This document shows, piece by piece, positions 10,914 through 21,130 of a DNA stretch of 64,000 nucleotides. The notes under the pieces were generated by a model. It was not told the origin of the DNA, did no database searches, and was given only the letters and a program-made list of their open reading frames with translations. Position 1 is the first letter of the stretch, and every line of letters starts with the position of its first letter. The position numbers and the translations under genes were made by a program. Origin of the DNA: Monoplex corrugatus (Eukaryota > Mollusca > Gastropoda > Littorinimorpha > Ranellidae); the NCBI GenBank assembly GCA_030674185.1, contig JAPXFY010000137.1, positions 25,095 through 89,094 of the forward strand. Reading direction: 5' to 3'.

Positions 10914-11106
10914 TTAACCCTTTGACTCCTGCAGCCTGTCCAACAGCATCCTTCTTTGTCAACCATGCTGGAAGAGCAAAAACTTAACCCTTTGACTCCC
11001 TCACCCTATCCACCAGCTTCCTGCAGGAAGCTGGTGGATAGGGTGAGGGAGTCAAAGGGTTAAGTTTTTGCAGTTGGTAGATAGGGTGCAGGTGGCAAAG
11101 GGTTAA
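10914..11106. mobile_element. 193-bp piggyBac-type MITE, copy 1
   Basis: Flanked by TTAA at 10914-10917 and 11103-11106, with inverted ends CCCTTTGACTC / GCAAAGGG. It has no coding capacity. It contains a perfect inner palindrome (next entry). A second copy of exactly the same length lies at 57367-57559. The ends resemble those of piggyBac 2 (TTAACYCTYTG), so cross-mobilisation by a piggyBac 2-like transposase is plausible but unproven. Confidence 0.88.
10984..11063. repeat. 80-bp perfect palindrome inside MITE
   Basis: The sequence runs TTAACCCTTTGACTCCC... to ...GGGAGTCAAAGGGTTAA and is a perfect inverted repeat centred on CCTGCAGG. It repeats the outer MITE ends, so four copies of the terminal motif occur within 193 bp. 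It would extrude as a cruciform or a long hairpin RNA. Confidence 0.93.
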
Positions 11107-12118
11107 GATATGGTGTTAACAGTTTCCTGACATTTCTTACTCTCACAGTAAAGTCTTCACTAATGAATAGGGTTGTTCCTTGCAGCTTCTTTCTGGCTTT
11201 CAGGATGGCTTGTTTTTGTTTATAGAATGTGCAGCATGCCATAACTGGAGAGTCCATTTTTGAATTTATGCGATGCACTCGCTCAAATCGGATGTCATCA
11301 GACAGCTCTAGTTTAGTGATAATGTCTTTCAGCATGCCTTCACACTGATCACTGGTTTCATTTTCCTGTCTTATCATACCGTGGATGACGATGTTGTTTC
11401 TCCTGGAACGTCCCTGCAGGTCGTCCACTCTCCTGGCCAGGTCTTGGTTCTCCCTCCTCAGGCTCTGCACCTCCTCCTTCAGCTGCCCCACCTCCCCCTG
11501 CAGCTTTGTGTACTGATCACGCAACATGATCACTTCAGCTTTCACGTCGTCCATTTTCTTATACATATCATCACGTATATCGTCCATCTTCTGGTTCAGT
11601 GAAACGTTCATGGAAGTTAATGTGGTCATAATGTCTACCAAAGATGGCTTTTGGGACATACCTTGGGGCGTGAAGTCTTGGGGTGATCGAGCCGGAGAAG
11701 AAGTACTACTATTCTTCTGAGTGTAGCTTTGCATCCTGGTTTGTCTTGTATTGGTGGTTTTGCTGCTTTTATCACTGTCCACTGGGCCGGGGTGGGGGTG
11801 AACGTCTCCTGCTCGTTGCAATAGGTCGCAAAAAACAAATTGAACGAGGAGCAAACCTACTGTGACACCGGCTTGCATGTTACGAAGTATCAATGTCCGT
11901 ATAAACACTTTGTTTTTCATTCGCCGATACATATAATTTACGTATACGGACAAGAAACTGCCACATTTCGCCCTGAAATCGATGCCCTCCGCTGGCATGG
12001 CTCTCCACACTGCAGTCCGCAAAAATTAGGGATCCAATATGGTGCAACAACGTCGTAGTATGCAGAAATTCGGCCAACCGCGCAGACACCGACCATCACT
12101 CTCAAGCCGCCATCTTGT

Positions 12119-12240
12119 TCCCGAGAGTGAGAGAGAGAAAGAGAGAGACAGAGGCAGAGAGAGAGAATGAGAAAGAGACCACGAAGCAGAAATGGGAGTG
12201 CTGAACTCTGGCACCAGGACCTAGTGAAACTCCGAGAAGT
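12119..12240. other. Spacer, GA-rich
   Basis: Short GA-rich low-complexity sequence between the LINE 5' end and the next minus-strand ORF. Nothing else seen. Confidence 0.7.
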
Positions 12241-12790
12241 CTAACTCCTCGACAAGGGAAGTGGAGGTGGAGGCGCCTCGTTGGGGGATTCTCGCCGGAT
12301 GGTATTGCTTCCGGGGGGAGATGCGGGGCAAGGGCTGCTGACCAGGCTCTGCATGAACGAGTCTAAATCGTCCGGTGCAGTTGAAGGGCCGTGCCGAGGC
12401 TGCTGCGGAGGAGCCATGGTGGAGGGGGGAGCTTGAGCTGCAGGCGCAGGTGCAGGTGCAGATGGAGCAGACATCGTGGTGCGGCTGGGGCGCTCGCTTT
12501 TGTGCACGTGTCTGTTCACAACCTGCCACAGTTCGGTCTGCAGATCAAATAGCTGGTGGGAATCCAAGCCCCCGATCCTCCAATCCAAAAGCCGCCAGAA
12601 GTAAGCCATGGGGCTGTCGTACTGATGAACCATGGACTCCAGCTGCGAGCAAAGGTGGCCACAGCAGTTCGCGGCCTGGGCAGGAGCAGGCTTGGTGGCA
12701 GAGGCAGCACGGGAGTCAGAAAGCGCAGCAGGGCGTGGCACCTTTCGGATGGGGCCAGGATGGTCATGGTCGTCCGCTTCAGTCTCAGGG
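12241..12790 (-). CDS. Unidentified Pro/Ala-rich ORF, possible BESS-like segment
   Basis: An ATG at about 12796 (MTLPETEADD) opens a frame to 12241, about 185 aa. The middle segment (QLESMVHQYDSPMAYFWRLL, then LFDLQTELWQVVNRHV) has the spacing of hydrophobic residues seen in BESS motifs of MADF-type proteins, which are the second gene of Harbinger elements; the rest is low-complexity Pro/Ala/Ser. I do not recognise it with confidence. It abuts a piggyBac fragment on its upstream side, so it is probably a fragment of another element. An upstream 3' splice site (CTCTAAG) is possible. Confidence 0.35.
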
Positions 12791-12806
12791 AGTGTCATAG
12801 CAGCAC

Positions 12807-13068
12807 TTAGAGCTCGTAGAGCTTTATGCCCCATTTGATGGGCTTGTTTTTCATGTAGACTCGAAATTTGGCCTTGCCACGCCACGCACACATGGCCTCA
12901 TCTACACATATGTTGTCCTTTGGGGTGTACAAGGACTTGAATTTGTCCTGCAGATGTTGGTACACAGGCCTGATCTTATGCAGTGGGTCGTGCCCTTCTT
13001 GGCCATGTGGAATGTACTCCGTGTTGTTGCTCACATGAAGCATGGCAAGGAATTTCGAATCGGTAAAA
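12807..13068 (-). pseudogene. piggyBac transposase fragment
   Basis: About 87 codons of piggyBac transposase core: KFLAMLHVSNNTEY, GHDPLHKIRPVYQHLQDKF, then NICVDEAMCAWRGKAKFRVY with the first catalytic aspartate, and WGIKLYEL, followed at once by a stop. It belongs to a different lineage from piggyBac 3, which contains its own GHDPLHK motif, so it is not that element's missing part. Both ends are lost. Confidence 0.82.
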
Positions 13069-13540
13069 ATTGATTATCACGCTATTATTATGAACCCCAC
13101 TGGGTTCTATGCGCGTTTTCCGTTGAGAGTGTTTTGTTTTTAAGTTGTATGAAAACACAGAATTACGTTGTGTTGATTTCTTTGTCAGCTAAGCCTATCG
13201 TTTCATCTCTAGGCTTTCTGACCAAGGTCGTCACTGTCGACGTTTGTTTATTTCTCGCCGTATTCTGAAGCAATAAATAAGCCTGGCGATCTGAACTTGG
13301 GTTAAAACAAAGGCACTTTATGCCTAGATACATATATAATATAAGTAAGCCAACAATTTCAGTTTGCTAAGAAACTGCATGCACATCAATGAAGCATGTA
13401 GGCCTACTCTGTGTCTCATTTTCGGGAAGGAAAAAAACACACAAAAATCCCATTTGTCAATTTTTTTTATTTCATCAAGCATCACCACAACGTTCAACTT
13501 AACTTATATATTTCTTCAATATCTCTTGAATAAAATGCCT
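13069..13540. other. Intergenic, no gene seen
   Basis: Moderately AT-rich sequence between the piggyBac fragment and the left TTAA of piggyBac 2. No repeat family, RNA gene or ORF of note. Confidence 0.7.
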
Positions 13541-14082
13541 TTAACTCTTTGCCTACCACATGACTTTGTGCTATATGCCTATGAGAATACCATGGCAAGG
13601 GAAGTAACTCCGCAACACATGCACACCCACCACAAATAAACCTCAATAAAAAATTTCATTTTTACTCACCAATTACATAAATTTGATGAAAAAATGCCAA
13701 AGACATCACTCCATCCAAAACAGCCATTTTTTTTCCATATGTAGTGAACTAGTATATGAAGAAAAAAAAAAAAAACAATCAGACTAATTTTTACGTCAGA
13801 GTTCTTGGCGCTGTAAGAATATTTCCTGAATTCACTGGAACCACAGAATGTCATGGATTAGGAGCACATAGTGATTTTCCATGTCCAGACATAGTACTGA
13901 AACCTTCAGGAACAAAATAAAGTCATTCTGTGTTTTCTGCACACTGAATAGTTAACTTTTATGGTGAAGAAAAAAACCCCAAACTTCAACAGTGTTGTGA
14001 AACTAAAAGCGTCACATACAGAAGATTTGTCTACTAACTACTGAGGGAAAAAAACAACAAAATGAACATATAATTGCTGACA

Positions 14083-16326
14083 CTAGTGACAGGTAGATTT
14101 CAGCTGCTGATGAAACTCAGCAAAACATGTGCCTTTACACAAATGGACGGAATAAATTACACATCCCCACACTGTGGTGATGCTATATCCCTTGTCCGTC
14201 TTCCTCTTCGCCTTCTGGCAAACCAGGCAATTCTTTTTTAGGCCTGGAAGACGGACAGGTCCATGGGAGAGAGGGTCTGATGCTGTGACACCTGCCAGTG
14301 CCACAGCCTGGGGAGCAGATTTCTGGCGAACAGAGTTGCTGTTACACAGGGCGCGCAGAACCTCCAGTCGGAAGCTCAAATGGCGAAGACCTTGCTTTGG
14401 GGCTGGCTGATTGCTGTTCTTCCAGAGGATGAAGGCGTTGATCATCGCAGTCTGCAGCAGCCACCAGCATATGTATCTCCACCACTTGACAGAGGGACGA
14501 CCGACTGTGTAGTATGAGGCATGCTGGTCTGCTAAATCCACACCCCCCATGCTGTGGTTGTAGGTGATCACCGGCACTGGAACGCTGACTTTCTTCTTTC
14601 CACCTGGCGCCCTTCTTTCCTGAAATCCCATTTCAGGCTGGGCATTAGTGGAAAGAACAGAGACTACTCTCTTGTCTTTCCACAAAGTGGCCACCAGGTT
14701 TCCATCTTGAAGAAAGTGGACATCGCCCACCTTCATCTTCTTGGCGAAAGCAGCGTTCAGCGTTTTCGACCACCCTTTGCGATTCATGCGGATGGTCGAC
14801 GTCATGTAGGTGTCTTCCTTCTCCAGGTCCTGGGCAAGTTGCACGGACGAGAAAAAGTTGTCGAAGTAAAGGTGATGTCCCTTCTTGAGGAATCGGTCAC
14901 CCAACTTCATGACAACATGGTATCCAAGTCCGTGCGGCATCGGCTCCAGAACCCGACCCAGGTAGACGTCGAACTCCAGCATGAATCCTGTGCGTGGGTC
15001 TGCAGCACACCAGACCTTGATCCCCCATGGGTTTGGTTTTCCTGTACAAACACAACAAAAAATGTGTATTCAGTTTTCATGTGTGTGTGTGTGTGTGCAA
15101 GTGCGTGCAAGTGTGTTTGTGTATGGAAATGTTTGTGTGAAAAGTGAGTGAGAGACAGATAAAAGTGTGTGTGTGTGTGTGTATGTGGTGTGGTGTGGTG
15201 TGGTGTGGTGTGGTGTGGTGTGGTGTGGTGTGGTGTGTGTGTGTGTGTGTGGTGTGTAACTGAGAGAGAGATCAATCCAGATATATATATTTTACTTTTG
15301 AGACTGTAACAATGAAAATTGTTTCATGGGATCAATATTATTTTTAGGAGCATTTTTCTTAAATGCTTTCATTGTCACACTTTATGAAATAATAATAAAA
15401 AATAATAATAATAATAAACCCTTACCTTTGACATACTGCTTGAAGCTCAGTCTTCCATTGAACTTTATCATGGCCTCATCAATGGAGATGTCCTGGCCTG
15501 GGTAGTAGTGTGCTCGGCTGTTGTTGAGCACCATGTCTAGGAGTGGACGCACTTTGTGCAAGGGGTCATAGCCAGGCTGACCCTTGGGAATAGCTTTACT
15601 GCTGTCATTTAAATGAAAATACTGACTTAATTTATTATATCTATTTCTACTCATGACATTAGCAACCTGAGGAATACGTAACAAAGGGTCTGTGGACCAG
15701 TAGTTGCTGATTTCTGGTACGCGAATGATCCCAAACATAAACTGAACATAGATGAATAATTTCATTTCATCAGGTGTGGTAGGCTGCCAGAGATTATCTA
15801 CACTTTTTTCTGCTTGCCTTTGTGCAGCATATAAATTTGTTTCTGTGCTCAACATTTGCCAAAATTCGTCTGGTATCAAAAGACTAAAAAAATCAAAAGG
15901 TGACGCACCCACAGGCAAATCATGGGACATGCCAACTGACTGCGAAATTTGGTCATCGTCCGATTCAGTTTCCTGGCTGTCAAAACTAGCAAAAGTTTTT
16001 TGGGGCCTCACCTCATGTAGTCTATCACTCCAGTGAACAATAACTGAATCTCTAGCAGCCTTTGTTTTCCGAATTTTCCTTTTTTTGGCGCTGGGCCCAG
16101 CAGCGATAGGCAAATCGATATCACCGTCATTATCACCCGATTCACTATCGATTTTGGACTCCAAATCAATGAGCAGACGATCATTGTTGATAACTAGGTC
16201 AACATCGACGTCGGACTCATCTTGTTTCGAAATTTCTTCACGATTGAAGCCTTCAAAAACACTCTCTTCATCACTATCATATCCAAAAATGGTTTCCAGA
16301 AGTTGCATGGTTTCTTGATCCGCCAT
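14083..16326 (-). CDS. piggyBac 2 transposase, two exons, intact
   Basis: Exon 1 is 16326-15426 and exon 2 is 15041-14083, joined by a GT-AG intron (donor AAAG|GTAAGG; acceptor TACAG|G). Together they encode 619 aa without a break. The acidic N-terminus precedes the DDE_Tnp_1_7 core. Catalytic aspartates lie in ISIDEAMIKFNG (about 283), LYFDNFFSS (about 361) and GGVDLADQ (about 469), followed by RPSVKWWRY. The C-terminal cysteine-rich finger includes CLVCQKAK and CKGTCFAEFH. The intron holds (GT)n and a (TGGTG)n tract. With matching TIRs this is the best candidate in the window for a recently active cut-and-paste transposase. The intron position is identical in piggyBac 5. Confidence 0.93.
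15076..15265. repeat. (GT)n and (TGGTG)n microsatellite in the intron
   Basis: GT-rich tract followed by about ten TGGTG pentamers (about 15186-15235), wholly inside the piggyBac 2 intron. Confidence 0.95.
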
Positions 16327-16597
16327 TTTTGCAGAAAATTTTCACGAAAAAAAGGCTGAACTTTGAAAAATCACAGCAGCAAAACTACTCAACCAAACTT
16401 CTTGCAACAAAGCACAAAATGTCGTCCGGAAACGGCCCTACCGGAAGACGCTTATATCGCGATTGCATTCTGGGATATGCGATAGTGAAAGTGAAAGTCG
16501 CTGACCTAGTATTCGGCGGTCGATCTTGGTCGATCCGGTATTCAGAAAGCGGAAATCTCGCGGTCGATCGCGGTCGATCCGGTAGGCAGAGGGTTAA

Positions 16598-17836
16598 GGC
16601 AACTTCTCAAACATAGCGAGAAAAAAAATATGGGCATGTAAACATAGTTGGGTCATGAGGTCTCACCTTTTGAGAATGCATCATATACATATATATATAT
16701 AATTATGTATATACATACATATATATATGTCACATGATCAGCACAAAATGAAATGGAAGACAAAGCAATTATTCCAAGATGAGAAGGAAACAATACATAC
16801 CTCCACCAAATGGTCGACGAGGGGATGGATCTTGTGCAGAGGGTCGTGGCCATCCTGACCTCTTGGCAACATTGTGGCGTTTCTGTTGAGGTGGAAGAAG
16901 CTTAGGATGCTGCGGAAGCGTTCCCTCTTCATTATTGTTGAGGCAAAGGTGGTGTGGGTGACTGGATGTGTGGCCCAGTAATCCTGCAGCTTCGGCTTCT
17001 TCACTATCCCCATGTGGATCAAGATGGTGATGAACCCCCATACCTCCCTCTCTGTCACAGTTCTCCACGTCTTGTAGAGAGTTGGTTTCTCCTTGCTGCC
17101 TCGACCTGCTTTTCAGCCACACACTCAGCAGCATATACATTAGTCTCGCTCTTGAATCGTTTGATTAGATCAGAAGTCATAAACAACTGATAGAAGTATA
17201 GGGGTGTGGCGTCTTCGGGCGCCTGCACTTGGATGCCAGAGTGTCCAGTGAAAGGGGCTTTCAGGGGGAAATTATGCACCCAGTCGAACATCCCTTCATC
17301 GGTGTCCCCTTCACTGTCGGCAGAATCGACGTTGTTTTCATTGAACACGGCGCCAACAGGTGCACCTTCGTTGTCACCATCACACAAAGAAACAGGCGAC
17401 TCCAGCTCAGACTCGCTCGCGTCGCTTTCACCGCTTTGATCGTCGGACAAATGAAGCCAAGACGGACCAAAGTCATTGTCTGACTCCACTTCTTCGTCGC
17501 TAGATGCACTGCTGACAGTGAAGTCAGAATCCATCGCTAAAGCGGCCGCTTGTTGAAGATTGAGACACCGACGCTTTCTATCAGACGCCATCTTGTTGCG
17601 AATGAAAACAGTCTTTCGACCGGTCACAGTACAAAGCTCTTTCACGGCTAATAATTTTCCATCACATACGGTCAAAGGGAACGAAATCTTCACCTTGAAT
17701 GGTTGAAGCTTACCCAGCATTTGTTTCCCTTAAATCAAGCCAGTAGTCTTTACACAGGAGTTTTCTAAAACTCACCGATGCTAATGCTATCCTAGACCAC
17801 CGAATCATATGATTTGGTGCGGGCTCAATGAGTTAA
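16598..17836 (-). mobile_element. piggyBac element 3, 5' half only
   Basis: The right end is TTAA at 17833-17836, followed inward on the minus strand by TTAACTCATTGAGCCCGCACC and a CACCGAATCATATGATTTGGTG palindrome. The left part, including the catalytic core and left TIR, is missing; 16598-16800 is AT-rich with a (TA)n tract. Loss may relate to the piggyBac 2 insertion at 16597. Confidence 0.75.
16801..17591 (-). pseudogene. piggyBac 3 transposase, exon 1 with frameshift
   Basis: The chosen start is ATG 17591 (MASDRKRRCLNLQ), ahead of an acidic Ser/Asp/Glu-rich region. The frame ends near 17055. The neighbouring frame carries on with KPTLYKTWRTVTEREVWGF, HPVTHTTFASTIMKRERF and GQDGHDPLHKIHPLVDHLVE, so a frameshift lies near 17095. 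The exon closes at 16801 with a consensus donor (GGAG|GTATGT). No downstream exon with the DDD residues is present, so this copy cannot make transposase. Confidence 0.82.
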
Positions 17837-18148
17837 AGTGCAACTCAAGTTTCTCCAGGGCATGAGGGATCTCGCCTGATTACTGAATAGTTTGGGATTG
17901 CTATAGCTTCATCTGTAATAATATGAGGTGCTAGTTATGTCTCGGTCACACCGTACAAATGGAAATAATTTTGTTTGTGTGATAAACATTAACATGACCA
18001 ACACGCAGATCCTGTTTTTTTCCGAATGAATGTGGTCATTGGTGATTTCAACACTGCACGCAGAAGTGAATATTTATAAAGAGAGGATAGAAAAGCTGGT
18101 CTACACCTAATACAAAGTGTGTACAATGATAATATGATACACTGATGA
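17837..18148. other. Intergenic, no gene seen
   Basis: Single-copy-looking spacer between piggyBac 3 and the (TA)n tract. Nothing recognised. Confidence 0.6.
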
Positions 18149-18155
18149 AAATAAA

Positions 18156-18233
<78 letters not shown>

Positions 18234-18249
18234 CATATATATATATATG

Positions 18250-18313
<64 letters not shown>
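18149..18313. repeat. (TA)n microsatellite abutting Ginger A left end
   Basis: About 165 bp of nearly pure TA/TATG repeat ending exactly where the Ginger A TIR begins. A matching (TA)n tract abuts the right end (21800-21874). Confidence 0.95.
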
Positions 18314-18317
<4 letters not shown>

Positions 18318-18485
18318 ACCGTCAATGTACGAATTCAGGCAATGTGTGTATTTCAGGCAATTTTTAGGCAATACGCGTATTTGCTAAACGAGTTAGGCAA
18401 TTCCCGTATTGCCTAAAAATTTTAGTCAAAAAAAAACACGTATTGCCTGAGATTTTAGCCTCCAAAATACACACATTGCCTGAGT
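18314..18485 (+). repeat. Ginger A left TIR with reiterated AGGCAAT motif
   Basis: About 170 bp holding seven or more (A/T)GGCAAT or ATTGCCT motifs in both orientations, spaced about 20-30 bp. They are likely transposase-binding sites. Nearly identical to 21631-21799 in inverse orientation. Confidence 0.9.
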
Positions 18486-19335
18486 TCGCTTTGTGTACTT
18501 TCTCGTATTATTGAAACATAGCAATGGAAAGAAAAGAGAAGAAAGAGAAGAAATTACAAAAAGAAAAAAAGAAAAAGAGTTCTTTAATGAAAACTTTTTA
18601 ATTAAATTAAGTTTATGAACAACACAATAAGTTTAAAAAGGCAAAATGTTTAAAATTGCACAGATGATGCACATAAATTATGATGATTTCAGTCTACTTG
18701 TTTTTACACGTCATACTGCTGTGACACCTGCTGTTGCATTTCACTTTGGCTTTGTAGCATTTGCAGCGATTTGTTTGGCAACTTTTTCCTCTGCTGTTCA
18801 AGTTACAGTTGCATTTGACAAAGCCCTGGCCCCCACCTAGCGACTCACAAGCAACAGCCTCACGAAGAGACACAACTCTTTCCTGGCTTATGTTCTCCTC
18901 GGTAAGAAACCTTTCTTCACAGACAATGAACTGGTTTCTGGAATATCTCCCACGCAGAACTCCAGCTTTTACGCCAATCCTATACATTTCATTGCCATCA
19001 CAATCAAGGATCAATCCCATGATATTGCGTGGATCCCCTCTGCCTTTGTCGACCAATGGAATAGGAACCATGACAGTGTCCATCCTTGCCACAGGTGTCA
19101 GTTCCTTCCTGCTTCTTTTCAGCATTCGCTCTGCCTGGAGAAGTTGGCCTCGTTTTGTTCGTTTTCTGGTGTCCTTGATTTGTTGTACATGTTGCTCCAG
19201 ATCCAGAATGCCATCTTCCCCAACAACAACATTGAAGACTTGAACATCATTATGTTGTTCGTCGTCGGCCTGAGCAATTTCAGGTGTTTGTGACACACCT
19301 ACTGGGAACACTCCTGCTGTGACAGTATCTGTGAA

Positions 19336-19503
19336 GTGAGGAGCCGATGTTGTTGCCTCGTCAATGAAGTGAGGAGCCGATGTTGTTGCCTCGTCAATGA
19401 AGTGAGGAGCCGATGTTGTTGCCTCGTCAATGAAGTGAGGAGCCGATGTTGTTGCCTCGTCAATGAAGTGAGGAGCCGATGTTGTTGCCTCGTCAATGAA
19501 TTC
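19336..19503. repeat. 33-bp coding tandem repeat, five copies
   Basis: Five virtually identical 33-bp units encode the 11-residue repeat FIDEATTSAPH on the minus strand inside the Ginger A linker. The length is a multiple of three, so expansion kept the frame. Confidence 0.95.
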
Positions 19504-20554
19504 AGTAAGGTCCACTGCAACAGATTGCTGACCCGTAAGTTCTGAAGTACCAGCAGTGTCGGTTTCAGAGCCCAGCGATGCTGCAGTAAGTTGCTCTCCA
19601 GTACCTCCCTCTTGATTTCCGGATATTGGCAACACGGGATCACTAGGATTATCATCCTGTCCAGAGGACTGCAGCATACGTTGAAGGTCTTCCTTAGTGT
19701 TTATCAAGTCAATGACGTCATCTGGCAGTCTAGATGACCGGAGACCGATCTTTGCTTCGTCGGCCGAATGTAGCTTTGAAAGGAGTCATGCGTATTCCAG
19801 CATGGTAGCTCGAGTTCTTGTAGAACTGTACAAATTTGACTCCATTAGTCCATTTGCACGTTTCATTGTCATTCATCCAGGCAACAAGACTTGTCTTTAA
19901 TGTCCCCATTGGCACGTTCGACGGAACCTTGACTCTGGGGCTGGCGAGGCTTCCCATGCACTAATCGCAACTCAGGCCACAAGTTTTGTTACTTCTTTTA
20001 TGACAAGATGCCGTAAACTCTGCAACCATTGTCACTCTGTAAGATAGCTGGTGCCCCCACAAGTCAAAAATATGTCCAAAAGGTGATAAGCCACTTCAGC
20101 TGGTCCGCTTAGATGTCAATGGTCGTATCAGGCAGAATTTTGTAAAGTGATCCTGATACACACAGATCCACTTGAAATTGCCATCAGGCAAAGACTGCAT
20201 GTCGATGAGGTCAATTTGTGGCCGAGAAAGATAGTTACTGGACACGATGGGTTTGACAACAACCCCCCTCACTCGTGGTCGTTTCTTTTTCTTTTGACAC
20301 TCGTTGTACATGGATTTGAAGAGTTCAATAGCTTGGCGTGGAATGTTGGCATATTTCTTCCACAGTTCCTTTTCCATTCCATCTCTTCCTCCGTGACCAG
20401 TTAATACGTGAGCTCGCTTGATGATGTCGTAGGTTTCTTCAGTGGTGACGAAATACAGCAGCGGGTCATTGGGTGTTTCCCTCTTGCGGATGAGGCGTTC
20501 GGAGTCGCCACATTGAAGAATTTCATACCTAGAAGATTTAAGAACATGTGTAAA

Positions 20555-20810
20555 ACTAAGGGTAGAGCAAGAGAAAGAAAAATATGAGAGAGACAGAAAG
20601 AGAGAGACAGAGAGACAAACAAAAACATACACAGACAAAGAGAAAACATACAAATAGACATGGAAAGACATATTGAGAGGACATTTAAATCAACAACCAA
20701 AAATATGTGGGGACTATAACTACCCCCCCCCCACCACCACCATCCACACACACACAGAGGGACAGAGAGAAAGTAAGAGACAGACACAGGCACACACTTT
20801 TTGAGAAAGG

Positions 20811-20841
<31 letters not shown>

Positions 20842-20980
20842 TTCAACATTGTAGACAAATTACTGCTCTTCTATCTGTACAGTGTACAGATAAAAACAGA
20901 GTGAGGCACACACACACACACAGAGGCAGTCAGATAGAAAGACAGAGAGAGAGAGAGAGAGACAGTCAGATAGAAAGACA

Positions 20981-21030
<50 letters not shown>

Positions 21031-21130
21031 CAGAGAGAGAGAGAGACGCGGTCAGACAGAAAGGCGGTCAGACAGATATAGGCAGAGATAGAGAGAGAAA
21101 GGGGTGGAGAGAGAAAGAGAGAGAGAGGGA
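20555..21130. repeat. (GA)n-rich intron of Ginger A
   Basis: GA/GACA-rich low-complexity DNA between exons 1 and 2 of the Ginger A gene, with a poly-C/CCACC patch near 20725. ORFs here are repeat artefacts. Confidence 0.85.

Larger units (their letters stand above)
10804..12022 (-). pseudogene. LINE ORF1: coiled-coil/RRM RNA chaperone, split by MITE
   Basis: The frame from 12022 shows a hydrophobic N-terminal stretch, a 2A-like GDVHPHPGP motif, a Ser/Thr-rich linker, a coiled coil (about residues 135-205: DIRDDMYKKMDDVKAEV, then heptads) and an RRM-like Transposase_22 domain starting at GRSRRNNIVIHGM. The frame then enters MITE sequence and stops at 11060. Beyond the MITE the true C-terminus is visible: VRKLLTPYL at the left TTAA continues as KKAREEGKRAMLVHDHLIVD after the right TTAA, ending with TAG at 10804. 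Removing the MITE and one TTAA restores a continuous frame, so the insertion caused the break. The product would be a trimeric RNA-binding chaperone. Confidence 0.85.
6990..12118 (-). mobile_element. APE-type LINE, near full length
   Basis: Minus-strand non-LTR element with ORF1 (coiled coil plus RRM-like) followed by ORF2 (endonuclease plus reverse transcriptase). The 3' end has AATAAA followed by a short CGTT tandem tail (about 7025-7060), directly beside piggyBac 1. The probable 5' end reads GAACAAGATGGCGGC near 12118, a typical LINE start. The clade is not resolved: the ORF1 layout is L1-like, while the GP-rich motif near its N-terminus is common in CR1/L2-type elements. A 193-bp MITE interrupts ORF1. 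10620-10800 is inter-ORF spacer without a gene. Confidence 0.85.
13541..16597 (-). mobile_element. piggyBac element 2, complete, TTAA flanked
   Basis: TTAA duplications at 13541-13544 and 16594-16597. The ends match well: left TTAACTCTTTGCCTACC and right (reverse complement) TTAACCCTCTGCCTACC. Inside the right end is a subterminal array of GGTCGATC repeats (about 16515-16590). The element is 3057 bp with one minus-strand gene of two exons. It sits immediately beside the truncated piggyBac 3, perhaps inside its former intron. Confidence 0.9.

Noticed and set aside
12807..17591. piggyBac fragment at 12807-13068 as the missing 3' part of piggyBac 3
   Set aside because: Both contain the GHDPLHK(I) region, so they overlap in the protein and must come from different copies.
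18145..18416. Tyr/Ile-repeat ORFs on both strands
   Set aside because: Translations of the (TA)n microsatellite.
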